This document shows positions 33,976 to 45,480 of a stretch of DNA of 64,000 bases, piece by piece. Location: positions 111,086,517 through 111,150,516 of the forward strand of contig NC_035435.2 in the NCBI RefSeq assembly GCF_002127325.2. Reading direction: 5' to 3'. The position numbers and the translations under genes were made by a program. Source of the DNA: Helianthus annuus. Lineage: Eukaryota > Streptophyta > Magnoliopsida > Asterales > Asteraceae. The notes under the pieces were generated by a model. That model did no database searches and had not been told where the DNA came from. It was given only the letters and a program-made list of their open reading frames with translations. Each line of letters starts with the position of its first letter. The first letter of the stretch is position 1.

Positions 33976-36079
33976 TGTCACACCCCCAAAATCCACCTGC
34001 GGAGTATCACCGCTTGGGAGCGTGACTGACCAGGACCAAGCCACAAATCATATAGAACAACGTAAATAATAAGAGTAACTGTAATTTAACCAAACCAATC
34101 CATATGAAAAGTATTCAAAACATAAGTATAATTTCAACGTTTAGCGGAAGCATATAAGTAAAAGCCCATCTTAAGTAAAGTATGTAATATCATAATGTTT
34201 AATCAAAGCATTCACGATCCTTGTCCACAATGATCGCGCCTCCCAGTGCAAGCTCCAAGTGTACCTAACGACCTGCAAGGCATGTAATAGAGAGTCAACA
34301 ACTAGTTGAGCGAGTTCACAGTGGGTTGTTTAGTAATAATGTTCGTTTCATGAATCGTTTGTTTGTTTAGTAACCCATGTATCGTTATTAATTACATCGC
34401 GGCCCTCCAGGCATGTGTGCGAAGATTAGTGGGGGTTTCCCATGTATTGTAGACTAGTTTTATTTGTATCGCGGCCCTCCAGGCATATGTGCGAAGATTA
34501 GTATAAGTATCGCGGCCATTCCAGGCATGTGTGCGAAGAACAGTATCAGTATCGCGGCCATTACAGGCATGTGTGCGAAGAGTAGTGGGGGCTTCCCCAG
34601 GTATCACTAGTCTAGCAGTATCTATAAGTGACCTTTCCCAACCGAGGTCAGTATCTCATAATTCCCAATAACAACGTAAGTACAGATAATCATCCAATCC
34701 CATTCCCTACCCCGGGAATCCCATGCCTTGGTAAGAGTGTGAACTCACCTTGGTTTGCTCGGTATACTAAGTATATGCTCACAGTTAATCAATCAAGTCC
34801 TAAAGTGCACGTATACTTAAATCAGTTTGTGTTTGCAAAGTTCACGAACAAGCACAATCATTGTGGACAATGCATCATAAATCACCAAGTAGCACGTTGC
34901 ACGTATTCATAATCATACAAGTCATGCACGACATGTAACGACAGTTAACTACCTCAGTTAAGTTTTAACAGAATATTCTAAGTTATTGTGCTGGTTTGTA
35001 CATCGACGAAACTCACTTGTTTCGTCGAGCATTCCATTCGACGAAACATATCTCCGTTTCGTCATGACAGTCCTCGACGAAACACACTTTCATTCCGTCG
35101 AACCGTTTCGTCATGCAGTACGTTTTGTCGACAATTATCAGCTACGTCGACCAGATAACATTGTTCAGCAGTTACACATTATTGCAGAAACCCTAATCAT
35201 CTACAACCGTTATGCTATCATCAATCATCATACAATACAGCAATTATCCAGTCGTTATCATTCACACAGAAATCGTTAATCTAAACAAAGCTTTTCATCA
35301 CAACCAATCATCTAGCATGAACCTTAGAACATGAGATCACAATATCACCAAAAACATACAAAGATCAACCATCAAACCTAACCAATACGATCATCAACGT
35401 TAAGGCCGATCATGGACATAAAAAATTTAACATATGCCCTTATCACATTCAACCCGTTCTATCATGAATGTCAAACATAAATTTCACGTATTACTTAGTA
35501 TTCAGAGAATCCAGATCGTGATTACATATAACAACGATTCAAAACAATCACTCATGCACAAATTAGACACTAACCGAGATGGATGGAAAGATGAGTTGGT
35601 TGCTAAAGGGACTCGAGGAAACGCACACAGTTGCCGTCACGCTTGGGATAGGATTTTAGGGTTTCAGATTGCTAAACGTGTGAAACTGAACTCGTTTCAT
35701 GTTTTAAACGCGTATTAACGATTTTGGGCCCGTAATGGGCTTCGGCGAGTAATAGGGCCGGCGAAACACATCCGTTTCGTCGGGACAAGGATGACGAAAC
35801 ACACTTGTTTCGTGGTGATGATCATGGCGAAACATATCTTGTTTCGTCGAGTTGTTTGATGGTGAAACACATCTTGTTTCGTCGGGCATTTCATGGTTTA
35901 ATCAGTCTAAGTGTTTTATAATAATTCTCATGTTATATCATCAATCACATACATGCAACAATCACAATACGTTTCATTATAACACAACGTGTACAGTTAC
36001 AAGTCAAATAAGTCAAACAACTAAACAGTCAACGTGCAATAATTGCGAAAGTGGAATCTCGGAAACTCGAGTTGTCACA
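33976..36079 (-). repeat. 5' LTR of element A
   Basis: Same length and structure as the 3' LTR, with about 28 substitutions, mostly transitions. Followed by target duplication TCATG. Confidence 0.95.
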
Positions 36080-36695
36080 TCATGTTAGATGAAAGGCAAA
36101 TGTTTCTCAAATAACCACGAGCCTGTGTGTAAAACCGATAAAAAAATAACTAAGTCGATCTCTGACTCGCACGTTGCGACAGACCTATCAAATGGGGAAA
36201 TATAGACGCGCTGCGACGGACCTAAGTCGATCTCTGACTCGCACGTTGCGACAGACCTATCAAACGGGGAAAAATAGACGCGCTGCGACGGACATGTCAA
36301 ACAGGAAAAAAATAGATGAAAAAACGTTGAACCGCACACGCATGTTGCGGCGTGTTAACTCAGAAATTTAGAACGACATGTTAAACGGAGAACTTATGAA
36401 AGATGAAAAGTATATAAGAGACTAAAGTTGAAAGTAAAAAAAAGTGTTGAGATTAAATTGTTAAAGATGAAAAGCTTTGGGTTGAAAGTAAAAAAAAAAA
36501 ATTAAATGAGTTAAATTGTAAAAGATGAAAGCTTTCGAAATTAGAAGTGAAAAATTAAATTAATCAAAGGGGTTAAAATACCAAAGATTGAAACTTTAGA
36601 CTTAAATTGCCAAAGATTGAAACTTTAGAGTTAAAAAAGAAATCAATTTCAGATTATGAAAACAAAAGAGATAAATAGATTTAGTTAAATTGATG

Positions 36696-36752
<57 letters not shown>

Positions 36753-36945
36753 TAATTTAATAAAAGAGATAAATAAAAAATAAGGGTGAGAAATTACTAG
36801 AGAATGACACGTATCCAAAAAGAATTTTTGTTTATTAGTATAGAAAGATTACATGGAAGGAGAGTGTACGAGGTCTTAAACTAGTGTAAAGTATTAGGAG
36901 AACACAAAAACACGGGTATCGTCCATGTAAATTACATAGTGTGAG
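36080..36945. other. Intergenic DNA with tandem duplication and microsatellite
   Basis: A 72-bp unit (TAAGTCGATCTCTGACTCGC and onward, ending CTGCGACGGACC) is present twice at 36151-36222 and 36223-36290, with a partial third copy. 36697-36753 is a (TTA)n microsatellite. No gene recognised. Confidence 0.6.
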
Positions 36946-38165
36946 CAATGGCGGACCCAGGAATTTTTCCATAGGGGTACGGAACATTTTTTAAAATTTT
37001 AGGCCCTAAGGTATATAAGTAAAAAAATTGATTCGTATCGTGTCAGTTCGGGTCGGGTCATGTAAAGCAAAAGATCATCAAACTAAATTTTTATAATCAT
37101 CAAAAACATGTGAAACCTTGTTACAAACATAATTAAAACGTTGCCCTACGGGTTTTCATTTTTTGAAATATATCCAAAACATCATCTAAACCTACTTTCT
37201 TAAGTAACTCTTTCTCTATATAACATAAGGATCCGAAGGAAGAGTATACACATCAACGAATTCGGAAGATGTATCAACTTTCCTCTTGAGAAATCGCGCC
37301 ATAACGTCCCTGCTCATGGTTCCTATCGGCTATCACAAACAAATTGATCTGTAAGTTTATGGCTCCATAACATATTACATAATGTATCAACTATTCAAGC
37401 CCTAGAAATCATAATGTAATCACCCTAATCACCCAAAAAATCATCTAAACAACATATACACCATTAAAAAAAACCCAAACATTCTTCACTAACAAATATA
37501 ACCCACCAGGTCTACTGTGGTGTATACGGCTGTAAAAAAAGGCAAAATATCATCACTAACAAAATATAACTCACCATAACATAATGAAAAACAAAACGAA
37601 GCACATGTATCCTGTCATGGTTAGTATGCGGCTAATATCAACCAAAAAATATCAAAAACTCAACCAAAAATCATCAAAAATAACAAAGAAAATTACCAGT
37701 GTTCGATCGGCGGTGGTATGGTGGCTGATTACGGTGGTATGCGGCTGTTGATTGTTCACTGTTATCGCTGATGTTCTGATCGCTGGCGTGCAGGGACGAT
37801 AGAGAGAGCGGGAGAGAATATGTAAGGGTTTTGGGCTTGTTTATTTTATTTTAGTTTGAAATATTGTTGAGTTGTTGGGTTGGTTTATTGGGCTAAGACT
37901 TAGTAGTGGGCTAGTTAAAGGTATTGGGTATTTGGGTTTAGTTATTTAGGTATTAAAAGTTATATAATTTAGGTAGTATTTTTTTAAAAAAAAATAAGAT
38001 TTTACTAAAAAAAATTAAAATATAAATTGAAAACACTTTTTACCTAAGGGGTGCGGACGAAAATTTGCAAGGGGTGCATACGGGATTTTCGACGGAACTT
38101 AGCACTAAATTTTTTTTCCCGGGGGTGCGGCCGCCCACCTTGGGCTAGCCTTAAGTCCGCCCCTG
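36946..38165. mobile_element. Non-autonomous hAT element, 1.2 kb
   Basis: It starts CAATGGCGGACCCAGGAATT and ends TTAAGTCCGCCCCTG. The left duplication AGTGTGAG is at 36938-36945. The matching right copy is split: AG at 38166-38167, and the whole AGTGTGAG is seen at 42839-42846 after the copia insertion. A minus-strand frame of 33 codons at 37216-37317 begins MSRDVMARFLKRKVDTSSEF. This resembles the first residues of ZMYM1-like hAT transposases, so the element is probably an internally deleted copy. Confidence 0.8.
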
Positions 38166-38167
38166 AG

Positions 38168-38296
38168 TATAGGAATGTGAATTCTTGCCTTCATTCATTA
38201 GAAAAGGTTACAATATATACACCATTACAATGCGCTAAATATGGAAACGATATCAAAGATATGCTATACAAAATATATACAATATATGCGCTAATA
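38168..38296 (-). repeat. 3' LTR of copia element E
   Basis: 129 bp, identical to 42707-42835. Unusually short for a coding copia element. Confidence 0.95.
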
Positions 38297-38299
38297 CAC

Positions 38300-41200
38300 C
38301 CCCGCAGTCGAATCGGGAGGCTTCCGGACGTTGAGACTGGAGCGAAAATCGTCAAACATGACACGAGGAAGCCCTTTAGTAAATATGTCAGCAATCTGGT
38401 AACGCGATGGCACATGCAAAACTCGAACACACCCCCGTTGGACCTGCTCTCTAACAAAATGAATATCCAACTCAATATGTTTCGTCCGCTGATGTTGGAC
38501 GGGGTTACCAGACTAGTAAATAGCACTAACATTGTCGCAGTATACCAAAGTGGCACGAGACAATGGTCGATGAAGCTCAAGCAGCAGATTTCGGAGCCAA
38601 CAAATTTCCGCAACAACATTAGCTACACCCTTGTATTCCGCTTCAGCACTGGATCTAGAAACTGTGGCTTGCCTCTTAGAAGACCATGAAAGGAGGCTGT
38701 CACCCAAATAAACACAATATCCAGAAGTGGAGCGACGAGTGTCAGGACATCCAGCCCAATCAGCATCGGTATACGCAAGAAGAGATAAATTAGGAGCAAG
38801 ACTTAGAAGAAGCCCGTACTCCGAGGTGCCCTGTAAATAACAAATGATACGTTTAAGTGCATGCCAGTGATCTTCAGTAGGTGAGTGCATGTGCATGCAA
38901 ATCTGCTGAACAGCATAGGAGATGTCCGGTCTGGTGAAAGTAAGATACTGAAGAGCACCAGCAAGACTACGATAAGTAGTGGAGTCAGCAAACAGAGAGG
39001 AAGAGGCACCACTGAGCTTCGAAGTGGTGTCGACAGGGGTCACGACTGGCTTACAAGAATCCATAGCAGCACGATGTATAATGTCTCGAGTGTAAGCCTG
39101 CTGAGAAAGGAACATGGTATTGCCAGACCGTGTAACCGAGATGCCCAAAAAATAAGTTAGAGGACCAAGATCCTTCATAGCAAATTCGCCAGCCAGAACA
39201 GACATTAGACGTCTTCGAAGATTGTCTGATGAGGTGGTCAAGATAATATCGTCGACATAAATAAGGAGATATGCAGTGTCTCGACCATGCCGATAAATAA
39301 AGAGGGAGTGATCTGATTTACTCTGTGCGAACCCCTGCAACAAGATAAAGTCAGTAAAGCGTTGGTACCAGGCTCGAGGGGCCTGCTTGAGACCGTAAAG
39401 GGACTTGCGCAAACGGCAGACATAATCTGGAAAATCTCGACTGCGAAACCCCATGGGATGATGCATATAGACCGTTTCTGCGAGGTTGCCATGAAGAAAG
39501 GCATTTGTGACGTCTAGCTGATGAATTGGCCAAGCTTGAGAGAGAGCCAGAGAAAGAACCAACCGAATAGTAGCGGGTTTCACAACCGGGCTGAATGTTT
39601 CACCACAATCAATACCAACCTGTTGACTCCGACCGTCACAAATCAGTCGAGCCTTGTACCGTTCCAAACTCCCATCGGACCTGAATTTATGCTTAAGGAG
39701 CCACATGCTGCGTATGATATGCATGTCGGGTGTCCGAGGAACTAACTCCCATGTCTCATTCTTAATAAGTGCACTAAACTCGTCAGACATGGCATTAAAC
39801 CACTCAGGTACAGACAAGGCAACCTGTGGATTTTTGGGTATAGGGACGATGGTAGAGGTGTGAAGGTTGAACGGATGTTTGGGTTTAACTATACCATCCA
39901 TTGCGCGTGTGCGCATGGTACATGTGGGAATAGTGGACGAGGGAGTGGACGGAGGTAGGTTGGCCAAGTTGGTGGAGTTATGAGGTGGCTGGGCAGTGGT
40001 CCTATGAGTGGATGGAGGGATAACATTGGAGCTGGTGAGGGGAGGGGCTGGGTTTAGTTGCGGGTTAGCGGTAGTGGGCTAGGCCGGAGGTTGGGCTATG
40101 GGTGAGGTATTGGGCTGGGCCGCGGTGGAGGAGTTGGTTTGGGTCGTGAGCAGGGTAGAGGGGTAGGAAACCCGATCCCATAGGAGCGGATGAAAGCCAT
40201 CAGACAGGAAGTCGTAAGCTCGTGGAGCGGGTGGCATGGTGGAGGCAAAAGGAAAGATCGTCTCCTCAAAATGTACATGACGGGAGACATAGAAGGTGTT
40301 GGTGGAAAGATCGAGGCAACGGTAGCCCCGATGGTTAGGTGAGTAGCCGAGGAAAACACTAGGTTTTGATTGGTTGGCGAGTTTATTGATAGTCGTGGAT
40401 GGAAGTATTGGGTAACAAAGACAACCGAACACCCGAAGATGATCATAAGTTGGGTCACGGTGGTAGAGCCGAGTGGTAGGGGTGAGAAAGTTATGGTGTT
40501 TGTTGGGGATGATGTTAAGTAAGTAGGTGGCCGTTTCAAGAGCGTGGTGCCAAAAATTAGGAGGAAGGAGGAGGAAGGGAGGCTTGGGCGAGGAGATAAC
40601 GTAGCATATTATTAATAGTTCGTATTTTACGTTCAGCTTTGCCGTTTTGGGAGGAGGTATAGGGACATGAAAACCGGAAATGCATGCCTTGTTGTTTGCA
40701 AAAAGATTGGAAGGAAGAATTGGAGTATTCCTTTCTATTGTCACATTGAAATTGTTTTATTTTCTTTTCAAATTGGGTGGTTATTAAGGCGTTAAATTGA
40801 GAAAAAATGGAGAGGACATGTGATTTACTTGTAATTGGATATGTCGACAAAAAATTAGTGAAATCATCTAGAAACAAAATATAATATCGATGGCCCCCGT
40901 TGCTAGGCACTGGCGAGGTCCATAGGTCACTGTGAATAATATCAAAGGGTAGACAAGTAGTATTGGGGGAATCATAAAAGGGAAACTTAGTGCTCTTGCT
41001 AAAAAAATACAAGGTTCACATAAAGTTTTATTATGTTTAGCAATAGTAGATGAAATAGGTAAAGATAACGAATGCAATAAAGAAGCGCCCGGGTGCCCGA
41101 GTCGTTGATGCCAACGATCTTGAGAGGTAGCAGCAAAAGCAGTAGAAGTGTTGGAAGGAAGAGGAGCAGTCAGCGGATAGAGGTCGCCCGAGCTATTGCA

Positions 41201-42583
41201 TCGTAGGATGGGTGCCTTGGTCTTGAGGTCCTTCACAGTAAAACCGAAAGGGTCAAATTCAATAGAAAGTAAGTTGTCGGTGGTAAGTTTTCGGACAGAA
41301 ATAAGGTTTTTAATAAGATGTGGGGCAATCATGACATTGTTTAATTTCAGTGGGGGGTAAGGAGGTGGTAGGCTGAAGTTGCCTTGTCCGATAACAGGAA
41401 TGGTCATGCCATTACCGACAGTAATAAACTTGTTAGTGCAAGTATTAAAAATAGACGGAGAGATGTTACCTTGGGGGGTGGTCATGTGGCCCATTGCACC
41501 TGTATCCATGATGCCTTGCGGGTCAGGTTGATTGAGAGAGAGTGTGTAGAGGGCCTGTTGAATGTCCGTAGGAGTGAATGCAACAACCGTGTGAGCTTGA
41601 TCTGGATGTGGCCCTAAGATGCCGGCAGTGGGGTTATGTGGCCGCGGGTTGGTCGGGTAGGGGCAAGGCGGTGTGCCATAGGGTGGAGCGGTGTTGTTGA
41701 TGAGAGAACCCCATTGTTGAGCCGTCCAAGAGTTGGGAAACACTATATAAGGATGTTGGGTCTGACCCCCGTAACCACGACCGCCGCCCCTAGAGCCGGA
41801 ACGATCACGGCCACGGGGACGGCCCCGGCCGCGGCTGCGAGAGGCAGTGTAGGAGTAGGTAGAAGGCTGGTCAGCTGGTGCGGAAGTGTTGGCCGCGGCT
41901 GCGAGAGCGGTGGAGGAGGTGGAGGCGGCTCGTGTGGCCTGAGCTTTATTTTTAGTTTCTTCCATGGTAAGGCGGGAGCGGCATTCACTGAATTCGGGTA
42001 AGGGATCCCGGTGTTGTAGGACCGTGGAGATGTTGTCATAGGCGTCGGTCAGGCCACTCAAAAGCTGGGTGACCAGACGTTGGTTATTAACCGGTGCCTC
42101 GACATTCTTTAGTTGGTCTGCCAGATGCTTAACCTGTTGACAGTAGGCGGACATGGAGGGGAAAGCATCAAGATGGATGTTGGAGAACTGCTGTTGGAGT
42201 TGAACCTGACGAGCACTTTTATTATCACTGAAGTGATCAGCAACCGCAGTCCAAGCTTCACATGCGGTTTGGCCTGGGGTAAGAATTATGCGGAGGAGAT
42301 CGGTAGAGATGGTGCCATAAATCCACTGTAGGACAATGGAGTCAAGGCGTTTCCAGAGGGCCTCCGACTCGGCCAGGGCAGCGGCTTCAGCAGAGCCGGC
42401 GGCGGGAGCAGGGGCGGCAGCGGGTGTCTTGGGTTTGAGGTGGTCAAGAACCTGGTAGGCGCTGCAGTGGACCTCAAAGAGGGCGGTCCAGGTGGTGTAG
42501 TCAGAAGTTTCGGCCTCTAGGGTGATGGGAATCATGTTTTTGATGTTGTTGACCGTCATGGCCAGGTGAATCTTAGTTTCCAT
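38300..42583 (-). pseudogene. gag-pol of copia element E, broken
   Basis: It starts METKIHLAMTVNNIKNMIPI at 42583. The gag core follows, then an Arg/Gly-rich stretch (SRGRGRPRGRDRSGSRGGGR) where most copia gags carry a CCHC knuckle; none is visible. The protease is GIMDTGAMGHMTT. The GAG-pre-integrase zinc region is WHQRLGHPGASLL and CEPC. The integrase catalytic sites are in HSDLWTSPVPS, QCDNRKEYS and QNGKAERKIRT. The RT has VTNAFLHGNLAETVYM and LLIYVDDIILTT. RNase H has YTDADWAGCPDTRRSTSGYC, and the remaining tail (PVQHQRTKHIE) lies beyond a stop at 38513. Breaks: frameshifts near 41010 and near 40650, stops at 40079 (TAG) and 38513 (TAG). Catalytic residues themselves are retained. Confidence 0.92.
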
Positions 42584-42706
42584 GTGAAGAAGGAGATGAT
42601 TTAGAGAGGCAGCAAGGAAGGGGGAGGGTGCGACGGCAACAGGAAGAAGAAGAGGGAGGGTGGGCGACGGTGATTTAGGGTTTGGTTCACTGGACTCGTG
42701 ATACCA

Positions 42707-42835
42707 TATAGGAATGTGAATTCTTGCCTTCATTCATTAGAAAAGGTTACAATATATACACCATTACAATGCGCTAAATATGGAAACGATATCAAAGATA
42801 TGCTATACAAAATATATACAATATATGCGCTAATA
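42707..42835 (-). repeat. 5' LTR of copia element E
   Basis: 129 bp, identical to 38168-38296. Followed by duplication CTGAG and then the remainder of the hAT duplication. Confidence 0.95.
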
Positions 42836-42846
42836 CTGAGTGTGAG

Positions 42847-43177
42847 TATGTATACATAGTGTTGCGTAATTACATACTAGTACAAATTCACGTAATATTA
42901 TAGTTTTATTTTAATTAAAAAACTATAGCAATACCCTACTCAAATCAAAGAGGATAAAACGCTCGTTTTATGATGTAATTTTAAAGAAAAGATGTTAACG
43001 CATGAAAGAGTTATGAATATAAGGCATATTCAGTTTGTGATAAATACTTTTTTATTTATAGGTTATTTTTGACAAAATCCAGTTTGTGATAAATTTTCTA
43101 GCGAAATGATGATATAAAAATAAATTTATTGCAAGAGTGTATTTAAATTTGTATAAAAATCTACTAGGTTATAACCC
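42847..43177. other. AT-rich intergenic DNA
   Basis: No gene or repeat boundary recognised. ACAAAATCCAGTTTGTGATAA-type words near 43030-43090 are partly duplicated. Confidence 0.4.
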
Positions 43178-43520
43178 CGTGTATTACACGGGTTGACTAA
43201 ATAAATTTATATACTAAATAATAAAACATTATATCTTTATAAACTTCCTTTATTGCACGGGTTGAATAAATATAATTTTATATATTAAATAATAAAAAGT
43301 TATATATATAAGAACCATATTGTACGGGTTGAATTAATGTAATTTTATATACCAAATTAAAAAAAATATATTTTTAAAACTACATGTATTACATGGGTTG
43401 AATAAATGTAATATTGTTTACCAAATAATAAAATAATACATTTTAAAAAAACCTTATTTATTACACGAGTTAAATAAATGTAATTTTATATACCAAATAA
43501 TAAACAAAGTTAGTAAATGT
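43178..43520. repeat. Tandem array with a TATTACACGGGTTGAATAAA unit
   Basis: Five imperfect units of about 67-75 bp start near 43180, 43251, 43318, 43387 and 43459. Each has (T)ATT(A/G)CACGGGTTGAATAAATGTAA followed by TTTTATATACCAAATAATAAA. No coding sequence. Later sequence to 43830 ends in TATTATATAGTATAGTATAG, so the array may be part of a larger repeat whose borders I cannot fix. Confidence 0.7.
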
Positions 43521-43954
43521 AATATTGTATAGTGAAACTAAAAATATTTAATATATTAATACAAAGTTTGGTTTTCGTGACAAATAATTTGTTTTATTTA
43601 AAATGTTTTAAATTAACAATTTACAATTTTGGATAATATTTTATTAGAAAAATAGAAGAATGGTATTCGAATTTTAAAGTAAGATAAATTTTAATATTAG
43701 CTCATTATTCATTTATTTATTTAATTAATATAAGATAAGTTTGGAAATGAGGAGAGAAAATCATAAAATAAATACCTACAATGAACGACGTGTGTCACAC
43801 ATTAATGTTTTATTATATAGTATAGTATAGATAAAAATTTAGATTGATATAAATAGATTATTTTGTTGTAGCAAAATTTGTTAACGAAGTCTCAATAAAT
43901 TTAACCAATTATATAAAACTCCGTAAATGTATAAATAGTAAATAATATTAGTTA

Positions 43955-44206
43955 GAGTAAATTACGATTTTGGCCCATGTGGTTATATCACTTTTACCAT
44001 TTTAGCCCAAAAATGAATTTTTTAACATCTGAGCCCCCAACGTCTTTTTTTCTAACACTAACCCCGGGGCCAAAAGAGTTAGAAAAAAGACGTTAGGGGC
44101 CAAAAAGATTAGAAAAAAAGACGTTGGGGGCTCAGATGTTAAAAAATTTTTTGGGCTAAAAGAGTAAAAGTGATATAACCACAAGGGCCAAAATCGTAAT
44201 TTACTC
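43955..44206. mobile_element. Mutator-type foldback MITE, 252 bp, perfect 9-bp TSD
   Basis: It starts GAGTAAATTACGATTTTGGC and ends GCCAAAATCGTAATTTACTC. TATTAGTTA is duplicated at 43946-43954 and 44207-44215. Arms fold along the full length. Its end resembles the MULE terminus at 4071 (AATTACAATTTT, CCATGTGGTTA, TCACTTTT in the same order and spacing). Confidence 0.9.
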
Positions 44207-44415
44207 TATTAGTTAAATAAATAATATTATAAATGAGAAGGAGATTAGACTAAATAATAATTATCCATAAGAAATTAAACTAAATAATATTTAGTAGGAG
44301 GATTATCTATAATTAATTAGAAAAGATTAAACTAAAATAATATTTATCTATAAAAGATGGCCTAATATGATGACAAGTGTCCCCAAGATGGTTTCTTTTA
44401 TTATATAGTATAGAT

Positions 44416-44707
44416 TGTATAAAAATGTCATTTTAGTCCCTGTGGTTTGAGCCATTTTAACAGTTTAGTCCAAAGGTTTCATTTTTCGTCTGTGGGTCCA
44501 AAAATGTTTCATCGTTGCTATTTTATTCCACTGGGTTACCCTCTTCCATTTTTTTCTGTTAACGAGAAGGGCAAGCTGGTCATTTTATATGTAAATCTGT
44601 TAACTAAAGGCCAATTCAGCCATATAAAATGACCGAATTGCCCTTCTTGTTAACGAAAATATGGATGAAGTTAATCCAGTGGATTAAAATGGCTACGGGG
44701 AAACCTT
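44416..44707. mobile_element. Foldback MITE truncated by insertion of copia element D
   Basis: The left arm (AAAATGTCATTTTAGTCCCT then CCAAAGGTTTCATTTTTCG) pairs with the right arm (CCAGTGGATTAAAATGGC then GGGGAAACCTTTG). The right arm stops exactly where the D LTR begins at 44708. The missing tip should lie beyond D's other LTR, outside the window. Confidence 0.7.
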
Positions 44708-45431
44708 TGTTAGGATCTGAGTTTCTTTTTTATTGTGTTTTTGTTTAAGAAATAATGAAGATGAACAATAATTGCAGCGGAAATTAAAATGGGAATAAAC
44801 TTTGCACACAATCAAACAGGAGAAATGCTTTCAACATACATGTTTGAACATTGAACCAAATGATTAAATTTATTCCAATCACTGACTACAACTTTGCATG
44901 CATGTAATACAAACTCTCCCTCAGCCTGAGCTCACAATGAATTGTTCGTGCAAGAAGACAAGTAGTGAAAGAGCTAATAGAACAGTACAGGGTACTGTTC
45001 TATTTATAGACATGAGCAAACCACTGAAGCATCTTGGTTGACGTCACCATGAAAGTGACATCTAACCTCCTAACCACCTGAAACTACTGATCTAGCTAAC
45101 TACTTATTACAATACATTACAAAAGGAAAGACTAAACTACTTCTTTCTCCTTCCACTATTGTGACTCCAGCAGTACTTGGTTTCTTCAGCAGTGCTTGAC
45201 CCATAATAGTAGATTGAGCATCAGGGCTTTAGTCTTCATCAGTCTTTATACTTGATCAACAGTTGTAAGGCAGCAGTTGTTGTAAAGGATCAGTGGATGA
45301 AGGTCATCAGTTGTTAGAACCACTTTCAAGGGGAGAGAATGAAATACAAACATCTGCTTATTTTGGATCCACTGCTCTGATCCGGTTTTGGCTTTAATCA
45401 ACTGTCCCTTTGGTAGGGTTCAATCCCAACA
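44708..45431 (-). repeat. 3' LTR of copia element D
   Basis: 724 bp bounded by TGTTAGGATC and AATCCCAACA on the plus strand. The five bases on the left are ACCTT; the partner duplication is out of view. Confidence 0.85.
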
Positions 45432-45480
45432 ATCTCCCCCTGGAACAGATGATGCCAAAACCCTTCATTATTGTAGATCT

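Larger units (their letters stand above)
26750..36079 (-). mobile_element. Complete Ty3-gypsy chromovirus (element A), 9.3 kb
   Basis: LTRs of 2104 bp (26750-28853 and 33976-36079) are flanked by TCATG on both sides (26745-26749, 36080-36084). The primer-binding site lies at 33955-33972 (TGGTATCAGAGCCATTGG on the minus strand, complementary to initiator Met-tRNA), 3 bp from the 5' LTR. The polypurine tract GATGGGGATAA abuts the 3' LTR at 28854. The gag-protease-RT-RNase H-integrase-chromodomain order is that of a Tekay-like chromovirus. I counted about 28 differences between the LTRs (about 1.3%). The coding region has several stops and one frameshift. Confidence 0.95.
38168..42835 (-). mobile_element. 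Ty1-copia element E with identical 129-bp LTRs
   Basis: LTRs at 38168-38296 and 42707-42835 are base-for-base identical. They begin TATTAGCGC and end CCTATA in the element's sense, so they lack the usual TG...CA ends. The 5-bp duplication is CTGAG (38163-38167 and 42836-42840). The primer site next to the 5' LTR reads TGGTATCACGAGTCC (first eight bases match initiator Met-tRNA). The polypurine tract GCGGGGGTG precedes the 3' LTR. The interior carries gag, protease, integrase, RT and RNase H in copia order. Confidence 0.95.

Noticed and set aside
41384..42331. Plus-strand ORFs within copia E
   Set aside because: Antisense shadows of the gag and protease coding sequence.
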